Part shown: positions 38,901 to 50,900 of the stretch, one piece after another
Layout: the number at the start of each line of letters is the position of its first letter
How positions within the stretch are numbered: position 1 is the first letter of the stretch
From: Eublepharis macularius
Taxonomy: Eukaryota; Chordata; Lepidosauria; Squamata; Eublepharidae
Direction of reading: 5' to 3'
Assembly: GCF_028583425.1 (NCBI RefSeq)
Contig: NC_072793.1
Coordinates: forward strand, 97,201,689 to 97,265,688
DNA length: 64,000 nucleotides
The notes under the pieces: model-generated
What the model saw: the letters and a program-made list of their open reading frames with translations, nothing else
Told to the model about the DNA's origin: nothing
Database searches by the model: none
Program-made: the position numbers and the translations under genes

Positions 38901-41900
38901 TGAGTACAAAGGAGCCCTGTATCTCCTTTCCCACCCTGTTACCAGAAATGGTCTCCTTGCATAAATATGATTTATGGGGGAATTAGCTAGCAAGGAAGAC
39001 AGCTATACGAGAGGCGGTAACTGGAATCTATCTCCTTTGTATGCCAGGTCCCTTCCTACAATCAAACAAGCAAGTCTGGTGCTTAATATTAAACAATAAC
39101 TTTTATTAAACACAAGAACTTCATGCGCATACACACCAATTACTGGGGGAAGATAATCACACACACACACAGAGTCCTAGGAAATATATCCAGAGATTTG
39201 GGAATAGAGCGAGGGAGCAAGTATATCTACCTATCCTGGAGAAGGGAGTCCAGTCTGTGGTAGGGAGAGAGAGAGAGCTTCAAACGGCCAATGTCCTCGG
39301 CAAGGCAAGAGGCTTAGAGCAAACCTCAAGGGAACATTACTTGTGGATCCAGAAACGTGTTCAAAGGAAGATAGGTTTAGGGAAGAAACCCTAAGGGAGC
39401 AGCATCCTGGAAGCTAGTACAATTTGAATGGGTAAAATGTGCCCTGAAGTGGAGGAGAGTCCTCCTAGCAGTTAGGACAAAGACTCCAGTGGTGTTCCTG
39501 GGTTGGACAAAAGGTTTGAGTACTTTGATTGGCAGCTGCCAGGGTGTGTAAATGCAGATGCAAAACAAGTTCTAGCACTGCACAAAAAGGATGGTTTTTC
39601 TGATGAAGTACACTGGAGCTAGGTTAAGTGTTTTTAGGGAGGGGATACATTGTGCCAGGAACGACTGTCTATACGTACGAATGTCATTTGATTATCTCCT
39701 CAATCACGGACAGGAGATCTCATCACAGAGGGAAGGAGAGGAATGTGCTAAGTGGGGGTGACGCTGCGAGTCCTTTATTGTTCTGGGCACCAGCAGGGCT
39801 GGCGATGGCAGTAAATCCAATCAAGCCACGGTCGCTCCACATTCCAGAGCAGCATTCCTTGCATGCCTGGTTCTCCCAGGTGGGACATAGCAACAGCAGG
39901 GGCTCTCTGACTGGCTAAACCATAGCCATTTTAAACTCCAGAGGCTTGTACACTTTTAATATTACACGCAGCTATATGAAAACTGCTGTACAACTGGCAG
40001 AGGCCGGGCTGACTGCGTACAACCCCTCTGAGGGTATATCCAGATCATCAGTGCATACGCTCTGCAACTGAGTCTGACTCTTTGTGTCTTAGCCTTGCAA
40101 GGTCTCCATTCCCATTGTAATGGATGGGAGAAGGGGCAGTGCTCGAATTAAGGATGAAGAGACTTAATTCAATCATTAAAGAATTATGGTCGAATCATAT
40201 CCCCTCTCTGGTATCCTTCTGAAAATAGTAGCTAAGGGAGATGTCACAAAAAGTAAGGTGGTAGCCCCCATATGCCTCCCCTTAGAATTTGAACACTGGA
40301 AAGAGGGATCTTTGGTACAAGGGGATTATCATTAGAGATGGGCACGAAATGGGAAAAAAACGAAACAAGCGTTTTGCGTTTTGTCACTTTCCATGAATCA
40401 CGAACTGTCACGAAATTGTCCCGTTTCATGAAACAATTTGTTGTTGTTTTTTTGAAAATTTTTTTATTGGGTTAGGATCAATTATTTTCACATTACAATC
40501 AATTCTCCCATTTCCCAATTTCTAACCCCCTCCCTTTCCCCCCCTTTTTGTTGACTTCCAACAGTTTTCCAACCCTTTGTCCCTTTTCCCTTACTCCTTT
40601 TATATTCCTCTATCTAACAAGTATATATTCTCCCTTTATTCTAAGCAATAATTCTTTAACTATTTTTGATACTCTGTACCCTAACTTTGAGTCCCTTTTT
40701 CCCTGTTGGATAAACAATTTATCCCATTTTTCATAATTTCAAATATTTCTATAGATCATAAACCATATAAACCATACATTCATATAAATCAACCAATTTA
40801 ACTTATGCTCTATGTGTTACTCATTCTACTTATCTTCTTCTTTCTGCTTTAGTTATATTTAATTACATTACTATTTTTGTCCCCCTTCAATTATAAATCT
40901 ATATAACTATCATCATATAATATCAATCAATTTGACTCATATATATCTTCAGATAAACTTATTCAGTTTGGTACATTATACAAATTTTACCAAAAATAAT
41001 GTTAATTAGTCAGTCCTTATGATTAATCCTTATGGTTAATTATTTTCTATCAATATTCTATATCTTATTCTACATATAATAATCTAATGACATAACTGCT
41101 TAGAAATTTTCATTTACCTCTTCGCCCCCCCCGGTAAAGTCACCCCCCTCTGCATTTTATTGTATTTCAATAGTTCTCAAACTGCCACAGTTCTCCTCCC
41201 ACCTCCCATTTCTTCACCAAATATTGTTTCAGCTTCTCCCAGTCTGTGTTGAACTGTCCTGGGTCAAGGTTTCTCAATTTTCTTGTCATTTTGTCCATTT
41301 CTGCCATATACAGCAATTTGTAAATCCAGTCTTCGATAGTTGGCACTTCTTGTACTTTCCATTTTTGCGCATACAAAAGTCTAGCTGCTGCTGTCATGTA
41401 AAATAACAATGTCCTATGTTGAGCTGGAATGCCCTCCATTCCCAAGTTCAGTAGCAGGAGTTCTGGGTTCTTATTAATTTGAAATTGTAAAATCTCACTT
41501 ATTACTCTTATTATTTCCCCCCAGTACTGCCTAGCTACCTCACACGTCCACCACATATGATACAGGGAACCCTCATGTTTTTTACATTTCCAGCATTTGT
41601 TAGAGGTGTTCAAATTCCCTAGCGCAATCTTCTTTGGTGTCATGTACCAACGATAAATCATTTTGTAAATGTTCTCTTTGATATTAGTACACGTCGTAGT
41701 CTTCATTGTAGTCTTCCACAAGTATTCCCATGCCTCCATTGTTATTTCTTTATTAAAATTTATGGCCCACTTCACCATTTGTACTTTAACTGTTTCATCT
41801 TCAGTATACCATTTCAACAGTACTTGGTATACCTTAGAAATTTCCTTCTTGTCATCTTTTAAAAGTGTCTGCTCTAGTTCCGAATTCTCTGTTCTTATGC

Positions 41901-44900
41901 CTCCCTTTGCAGAGTCCGAATTGTAGAGATCTCTGATCTGTCTGTACTGAAACCAATCATAATTTGGTGATAACTCGTCCTCTGTCTTTATTTTAAGTTT
42001 AGAAGATTCTATTCGGGTTATCTCCTTGTAAGTTAAACACTGTTGCTCAGTATCGACAGCTCTCGGATCTATTACCTCATATGGAACCACCCACAGGGGG
42101 GTTCCTTCTTGTAAATAGTCTCTGTACTTCTTCCAGGTTGCATATAGGCTTCTCTGTATATAATGATGTAAGAACATCGAATTCGCTTTTACTTTGTCAT
42201 ACCATAGATATGCATGCCATCCAAATATTTTTTTGTATCCCTCTAGGGCCAATAATTTCTTATTCTTCAGCATCATCCAATCTTTCAACCACACTAGGCA
42301 GATTGCGTCGTAGTAAAGTCTTAGATTGGGCAGTTGCATTCCGCCTCTTTCTTTTGCATCTTGTAAAACTTTCATTTTCACTCGAGGCTTCTTGCCTGCC
42401 CAGACAAAATCTGATATTTTCCTCTGCCATTTTTCAAACTGCTTAGAGTCCCGAATAATTGGTATTGTCTGTAGCAAAAACATTACTCTTGGTAACACAT
42501 TCATCTTAACTGCTGCAATCCTTCCCAACCATGACAAATTCAATCTATTCCATTTAATCAGATCTCGCTCTATCTGAGTCCATAATTTTTCATAGTTATT
42601 TTTGAATAGATCTATATTCTTAGCCGTCAGTTCAATTCCCAAATATTTCACCTTACTTGTTACTTCGCAATCTGTTATTTCCATTAGCAATTGTTGTTTT
42701 TGCTTAGTCATATTTTTACATAATATCTTTGACTTCTTTTTATTAATATAAAAACCTGCTAAATCTCCAAACTCCTTGATCTTGTCTATCACTTTTGGCA
42801 TATTCTCCATTGGGTCCTCTACAATTAACATTATATCGTCCGCAAATGCTCTGACCTTGTAAGAAAAGTCCTTTATTTTTATTCCCCGAATTTCTTCGTC
42901 TTGTCGTATTTGTATCATCAGGATCTCCAATACCAAAATGAATAACAGCGGAGACAACGGGCAACCTTGTCTTGTTCCTTTGCTTATAGTCAGTTTCTTA
43001 GTCGTCTCGTCATTCACTACAATTGCTGCATTCTGGTCTCTGTAAATTTCCTTAATTGCTCTTATGAATCTTTCTCCCATTTGTAGCTTTTCCATAGTGG
43101 CAAACATAAAGTCCCAGTCACTCTACGCTGGGCTACCCCTGGGCCTGATCCGGAAACTACAACTGGTCCAGAATGCGGCGGCACGGGTCCTGACTGGTAT
43201 ACCTTACCAGTCACACATCACACCTGTCCTGCGCCAGCTGCACTGGCTTCCAGTTGAATTCCGAATCAGGTTCAAAGTGTTGGTTCTTACCTTTAAAGCC
43301 CTGAGTGGGTTGGGACCGGCATATCTTCGGGACCGCCTCTCCCTGTACATTCCCCGGAGATCGCTCCGATCAGCGAATAAATATTTACTTGTGGTCCCCG
43401 GCCCTAAGGAAGCCCGCCTGGCTTCAACCAGGGCCAGGGGTTTTTCAGTCCTGGCCCCAGCCTGGTGGAACGCTCTGTCAATGGAAACCCGGGCCCAGCG
43501 GGACATATTATCGTTCCGCCGGGCCTGTAAGACAGAGCTGTTCCGCCAGGCGTTTGGTGATTGAAGGGGGCGGTGCCATGTCGGCCTCCCACCTTTGGGG
43601 TGGGGAAGGTTCTCCCCACCACTGCACCTTGTTAATTTGTTTTATTATTTGTATATTGATTTTAGTTTTTGTTTTTTATCAATTTTAACTGTTCACCGCC
43701 CAGAGCCCCTGGGATGGGCGGTGTATAAATTGAATAAATAAATAAATAAATAAATTGTCAAACGCTTTTTCAGCATCAACAAAGAAGAAACCAACCTCTT
43801 TATCACAACGCTTGTCGTAGTATTCAATAGCGTTAATCACTGTCCTTAAATTGTCTCTAATTTGTCTATCTGGCAAAAAGCCTGCTTGTTCCTCCTCAAT
43901 AACTTCCGAAAGCCATCCCTTCACTCTCTCCGCCAGTATCTTCGCAAAAATTTTATAGTCATTATTAAGTAACGATATAGGTCGGTAGTTTTTCACATTA
44001 GTCAGATCTTGACCCTCTTTAGGGATCAATGATATGTTAGCTTCGTTCCAAGTATCTGGAGTCCGTTGATCCTTTAAAACTCCATTGATCACCTCTTTTA
44101 GGAATGGTGCCAGTTCATTGGCCATTACCTTATAGAATTTAGCTGTAAGTCCATCTGGCCCTGGCGCCTTTCCCAAATTTGTTGACTGTATTGCCTTTCT
44201 TATTTCCTCATCCGTTACTTCATTATTCAATCTATCTCTCCAAGCTTCCGAAATTACTGGGAGTTTCATTTTATCCAAGTATGTCGCTATTAATTCTTTA
44301 TTCACCTCTTTCTTGTTGTACAATTTAGCATAAAATTTGTAGAAGGCTCTACTAATGGCTGTCTGTTCCAAATATGTTTTATTATCTTCACATATTTTAT
44401 TTATAGTTTTCTTTTCCTTTCTTTTTTTCAGTTGCCATGTCAGGTATTTCCCAGGTTTATTTTCACCTTCAAACGCTTTTTGATTCAGTCTTTTAAGATT
44501 CCACTCCAATTCTTTGTTATTCATTGCTGTCAGCTGTTCTTGAAGTATTTTAATGTCCTGATAAATTTTCTTTTTCCCTGGTCTCTTCTTTAACTATGTT
44601 TCTTTGACTTTTATTTTTTCCACAATCTCCTGTCTCTTCTCTTCTTTCTTTTTCCTGGCTCTACCATTTAAGTCCATTAGTATGCCCCTAATTACCGCCT
44701 TGTAGGTATCCCAAACCTTGTTGGTTGGTACTTCTTTATTCATGTTATATTGTATGAAGAATTTTGTCTCTCTTCTCAACATTTCCAAGTTCTCTCCCTC
44801 TTGTAACAAATCCTCATTTATTCTCCATCCTTTCCTTTTTCTCCTTCTCCCCAATTTCCACATGATTGGATTATGATCTGAGCCTACCATCGGCATTATT

Positions 44901-47900
44901 TCCACCTCCTTAGTCCATAACGCTAAGTCTTTTGAGGCCCAGATCATGTCAATTCTCGATAGTGTAGAATGCCTTGCAGAAAAGAACGTAAATTGTCTAC
45001 TTTTGGGGTTTTGTCTTCTCCATACATCTTCTAAAGTCTCCTGTTGTATCAATTCAAAAAAGAGCTTTGGTAACAGTCCTCTTTTCTTTTGTGCCGTTGA
45101 TAATTTTTTGTCTAATTCCAAATTTGTCACTCCATTGAAGTCTCCAGCAAGAATTATCTGGTCATATGAAAGTTCATCTAGTTGCCTCCTCAAATCCTCA
45201 AAGAAGCTTTCTTTTGCTCCGTTAGGTGCATAAACTCCAACTACCAGCACTCTCTTTAGATTCCATATACATTCCACTGCTATAAATCTGGCTTCCACAT
45301 CTTTCATTACAAATTTTGGCTGCAGCTCCTCTTTTATATACAACACCACTCCTCTTTTTTTCTTATTAGAGGCTGCTGCAAAATCATTACCCAATTTTTT
45401 CAGTTTCAAATATTTTACATCTTGTTTTCTGATATGGGTCTCTTGCAAACATACAATATCACATTTTTGTTTTAATAGCCAGTGGAAAATACTTTTTCTC
45501 TTGTTTGGTGAATTTAGTCCATTTACATTCCAAGATAAAACTTTACCTTCCATATTCATAGTCTTGTTGCTGGTAAGTCTTTTTCATTGTCCCTTAAGAA
45601 TCGCTCCATCTCTCGCTCAGATCTGATACGCTTTTTGGCCCCTCCAAATTCAAAGGATACACCTTCTGGTAATTCCCATCTATACCTGATTTTCATGTCC
45701 TTCAGAATCTGAATTAGTGCTTTATATTTTTTCCGATCTAGTAACACCGATCTGGGTAGTTCCTTCATGATGATAATCGTCTTGCCATCAATCTCCAATG
45801 GATCTTGAAACTGTTTAGTCACAATCTTCTCTTTCATATTTCGAGTCGTGAACTGCACAATCATGTCTCTTGGTAATTTCCTCTGGGTCGCGATTCTTGA
45901 ATTTACACGATATACCACATCAAGGATAGCCACAACTTCCTCCTCCTCCTTTCCCAGGTATTCAGCTAACACCTCAGTCATCTGTTCTTGCGCTGTCTTT
46001 CCTTCCACTTCCGGCAAGCCACGAAATCTCAGCTGCTTCTCCATGTGTTTACTTTCCGCAACCGCCATTCTTCCCCTCATCAGTCTCATCTCTGTTTGTT
46101 GCGTGTCAGCTAAGTTCTCCACTGCACCTTCCACTACTTTGACTCTCTGCTGTGTCCCTTGCAATTCGTTTTGTATTATTTCCATACCTTTCTTCACTTC
46201 TGACAGCTCAGTTTTCACTGTCTGTTTAACCTCTTTAATCAGCTCCAGTTTCATGTCCTTAAGTTCTTTAATCACTTCTAAAAGTTTTTTATCCAGGTTT
46301 TCTATTGCCGATTGCCACTCTTTTTTCGACATCGTGGGGCTTGCTTTAGCTCGCTCCCACGAGTCCGCTCTCTTCCTTAACTCCGTGGCGTAAAATTTAA
46401 TGTCTTTTTAAATTCAAATGTCCCAGTCTTCTTGCAAAAAAAAAAAGGCTTTTAAAAAGTCCAAAATGTCGGGCGTCTTTTCTCTATGGGTTTTCTATGA
46501 TTTTTGTAATCCAAAATGGCTTACTTCCTCTTCCGCTGAAGCCGCGACCCTTCCCCTTTCAAAGATGGCGATTCCCTTCTTCCTGCCCTTCGGCAAGGGC
46601 CGCTTCTCTCCAGCAACTCTATTGCTATTACGTACTTCCTGTTTCCCGACTTCCCACATTAGCTCTCGCGATGGTAAATTTTTCTCACAGCTCCGTAACC
46701 GCAAGTATTCAAAACAATAGTCCAATTTCTTTAATAACTCCTTAAACTTAGTCTCTTTTCTTATGCAACTCTTGCCGAGTCTTCCCCTCCTTTTTACTAG
46801 CCTGTTGCAGTTTGAAAATCTACTTTAATTCTTCTTTACTTTTTACAATCTGTCCCGTATCAGAAGATAGTGATCTTTACCTTCTCATTCACTTTCCTTG
46901 GGTTGTAATCGCTGTTTCAATCTTAATTTCTCCTCTCCACTTCTTTCCCCTTTTGAAGCTTGGGTACGTAGGTCTTATGCCAACCGCATTGGCCCCGAAA
47001 CTGCCGCAGAGATCTTAGCCGACCTGTCGCAGGGTGGGACCTCAAGGGTCGGGAGGGGGCCCGTTGCGCAGAGCCCCCCCTCGCCCGAGATCAACGCGCC
47101 CTGAGGTCTTGAGCGTTCTTTGCCTGCTCTCCGCCTGAGAGCAGTCGGCCGCGGGCTAAATTTCCCCCGCCGGCCGCTTAAAACGGCAGTCCGGTCTGCT
47201 CCGCAAATGGAGCTGCTTCAGACCTCCATGAATCCCAAACCGGAAGTCGCTCATGAAACAATTTGTTAGTTTCATGATTAGTCAGAACCCAGGGTACTTC
47301 AATGGCCCCCTTCATACCCAGAGATGCCAAACTTACAGGGAGACTTCAGCAGGCTCTCCTCCACCCACCCTCCCCAACAAGCCAGCAAGAACAAATGCTC
47401 TAAATAAGAATATAAGCAAAGAAAATTAAAGAAAAAAAGGTAGGCCTCAGTCAAGTAGGCACCAGAGCCAGGCAATGGCATGAGACTGTGGTTGGGTGAG
47501 GTGGAGGAAAGAAGGCACCCTCACCCAACGACCTGCCCAGCAAGGCCAAGAGCTGAAAATAAGAAAGAGGCTTTTCAGTCTCTTTTAAAGCAGCAGTAAA
47601 TCCAGCCAAAAGCTCCGAATTCCACTCTCTCACTCCAAATCCCAGCAACAGGTCCTCCCTATCCCTCTGTCTACTGGAACTGAAAAGCACGAGGCAGAGA
47701 GCTGTGCCTTATATAAGAAAATGTTCACATAGAGCAGAACAGGTGATCTCTAGTTGGCAAACAGACCTGCCTAACACGGTTTGGAGGGATGAGATTGGTG
47801 TCCCCATGGCTACAGAAGGCCCATCTCCTCAGTTGCCTAGGGGATTAACCCCCCTGCTCCTTGCTGTATAGGGCAGAATGGAAGCTCTCCAGTTAGCAGG

Positions 47901-50900
47901 GAGAGCTGCCTATCATGGTTATGTGGGCTAAGATTGGGGTTTCCAATGGCAACAAAAGGTCTGCAGACATTCCGGGCCTATGTTGCCTAGGGAATCAATG
48001 GATCGACGCCAGCCTGTCTGGCATCATGAATCATTCACAAATCGAATGAATCAGCCCCCAAAGTTGTGAATTTCGTTAAAAAACGTGGCCCCCATAAAAC
48101 ATGTTTCGCAAAACACAAATCAGCCCGATTCATCATGAAATTTGATTCATATTTCGATCCGTGCCCATGTCTAATTATCATGTGAGTCCAGAGGGGGCTC
48201 CCATCTTCTGACAGAACTTTAGTAATCCAGGAAGGTGTTATCATCTCCACAATGCTGGGTTAAACTAGCCTTTTTCTTGATCTGATCAGTCCTTTCTGCC
48301 TGAGAAATACCTTTATTAGTTAGCTACGCAACATGACCAAAGAAAATTGAAATTGCCTTTGTCTATACTAGCAGAAGGAAATGGAAAAGACTAGATTAGT
48401 AGACACTCCTTGTGGAATGTTCCATGTGTAGGTGCATGGGGGAGGGAGAAAATAGTGCTTAAGTGGATCTCAAACTAAAGCCTGAGGGGGTGAAGTGTTC
48501 CGCTTCCTGCCATCTGGTGTGAAAATACTATCTTTTCAAGAAGCCCCATCTCCTTTGCCCTGTCCCCTTGCCATTTTCCTATTTGGCACTCTCTTCCGGG
48601 CTATATTGTACAGTTTGTTCCACGTGTACCCCAAGAACATCAGATGCATTTTTGTGTTCCTTTTGTGAATTTCAGAGCATTATCCAGAGGCTTGAAAGAA
48701 GAGATTTATTCACCAGTGGAGACCAAAGGTCATGGGGACTAAGAACACAAACAGAAGGAAACTAATAACATAATAATAAAATCTTATAAAATAACATAAT
48801 TAACAATACAGAGTTGTCATGATATAAGAAATAAAATGACTCTCCTAGACTCTGCATATAACATTTTCTATTCCCACATTTGTTTCCAGTGCTACAGGTT
48901 TATTATGCCATTTTATTTATTAGTGTATCATTGGAAATGGGAAGGAGAGAGATTCTAGGGGCAGCCATTTGCTATCAACCATCCTTGGGAGTGAAAAAGT
49001 TGTAGAAGACTGCTGAGATCATCCCGCCCCCCCCTCAGTCTCTTGCATTGCCTTTTTCTAAACAGTGAATTACAGGGGCTCCCTGGGCTTTGGCCAGGCC
49101 AGCATTGACTCTCTCATCTCTCGTGTGGGAGTACAAGATGTGGAAGACACTCAGGTCAGCCTCTTTTCTTTCTCTTTCGTTCTCTGCAGGAAAGGCCAAG
49201 TGAAAATAAAAGTGCAAGGCTCGTTATTTCTATTTCAGGAGACCTAATTAACAAATATCACACTGCATATCAGTTTATCCTTTCTATAACACCAGGCAGG
49301 CCCTCTCACTTTGGGGAGGGGAAGGAAAACAGTTCACACCGATCTGGCTGTTGCAAGGCATATCTGGCATAGACCTGCTTGTGCTGGGACCATCTCCTCA
49401 CTGCATCCCTGCCGCCCTCCAATTTCATGCTGTGCCTCAACCCTATCGTAGAACCATCCAGGGCAGCATGGGAGGAGATGCATGGGATAGCAAAATGCTA
49501 TGACCCAGTCCTAGGTTCCGCTGCACCATCTGCGGGCATCCAGCAGCCATCAAGAAGTTGTATTCCAGGTGTGTACAGGCAATTGTTAATAGAACTCTGT
49601 GGGAGGAGAGTTCTGTATGTGAGCGGCTAATCTGTGTTGTATGATTGGACAGAGGGGTTGGGGCACCTGTTTTAAGAACTGCAAAAAATCATTAGGTAGA
49701 TAATTAAGAGCAGCAGAACTCTAATCTGGAGAAGTGAATTGATTCCTCACTCCTTCACTTGAAGCCAGCTGGGTGACCTGGGGTCAATCACAGCTTCTAG
49801 GAGCTCTTTGTCCCACCCACCTCACAGGGTGATTGTTGTGGGGATAATAATGACACACTCTGTAAACCACTTTGAGTGGGCGTTAAGTTGTCCTGAAGAG
49901 CGATATATAAATCTGTTGTTGTTGTTGTTGTTGTTGTTGTTATAGATTCATTCTCTTGGCCAAGAGCAGGCTCAGGTAGCAAAATCAAACTGAGTATGCT
50001 GAGTTGGGTTATGGTATGTGGGCTATCACTGGCTACCTCACAGGAACCTCCAGCTAGAGCAAACACCCCTGCTCTGAGTTTGTATCATTACCTGAGAACA
50101 TGCCTGACTCTGCTCTGTTCTGCCATCACAGTTGGCAGTGGAGTTGGCACTGCAGTCTGAGCCCTTGGACCCAAATAGAATTGCCTTGCTGGGAGGCTCC
50201 CATGGAGGCTTCATCTGTTGCCACATACTTGGTCGATACCCGAAGATGTACAAAGCCTGTGCAGTCAGAAGCCCTGTCATCAACATGGCCACTCTGCTGG
50301 GGACCTCCGACATCCCTGACTGGTAAGAAACGTATTTGCTTTAGTCTTTCTTTCTCACCTTTCCCAAGAGCCTCCTCTCACCTATGACAGGCTAGTTCCT
50401 GTCTCTTTTTGATCCACTTTCATACAGTCATCTCTCAACCATGTTACCTGTCCTCATCCTCTCTCATTTCATGAATAAGTGTTCTTAGTCCTTATCTTTC
50501 ACTTTACAATGATCCTTCTTTCTCTCTGACCTCCACAATAGTCATTCTCCCAGCAATAGAGAGGGTGCTCCTCGGCTCCTTGGCAGATGTCACAAATCAG
50601 GGCATTATCGTAATTGTACCTTTCCACAGGCGCTACACATCCCTAGGTTTGCCATATTGTTTTGAGAGAATTCCCTCTGAAGAAGATCTGGTGACGATGC
50701 TACGCCACTCCCCCATCATTCATGCTGCAAAGGTAAGAGTCAGAGAAGTCCCTGTTCACTTGATTTCCATTGTGTGTGAATAAAGCAATGCTGTATTTTC
50801 CAGCTTCAGTATATACATATTCTCAGAAATCTAAGTTTCCAACTGCACTTGCTAAAGTTAGCAAATAAATGCATTGCCCTATTTACTAAAAATGGCCCTG

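Larger units (their letters stand above)
40443..47250 (-). mobile_element. Full-length L1 LINE inside the hAT element
   Basis: Bounded by perfect 17-bp duplications. On the minus strand it has a ~0.9 kb GC-rich 5' UTR (47250-46333, starting GCGACTTCCGG), ORF1 (46332-45556), ORF2 (45559-41167 in pieces) and a ~0.7 kb T-poor, A-rich 3' end. The length is 6.8 kb, or about 6.2 kb without the L2 insertion. One nonsense codon and the L2 fragment are the only obvious lesions in ORF2, so the copy is young compared with the other LINEs in the window. Confidence 0.92.
40333..48173. mobile_element. hAT-type DNA transposon, interrupted by an L1
   Basis: The left end TAGAGATGGGCACG and the complement of the right end TAGACATGGGCACG match at 13 of 14 bases, and both flanks carry the 8-bp direct repeat ATTATCAT (40325-40332, 48174-48181). 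An 8-bp duplication with these ends is diagnostic of hAT. Without the nested L1, the element is about 1.0 kb (40333-40442 plus 47268-48173). The remaining sequence has no transposase frame, so it was non-autonomous. Confidence 0.88.

Noticed and set aside
43064..43564. 166-residue protein on the + strand as a host gene
   Set aside because: It is the L2 reverse transcriptase C-terminus preceded by antisense L1 residues.
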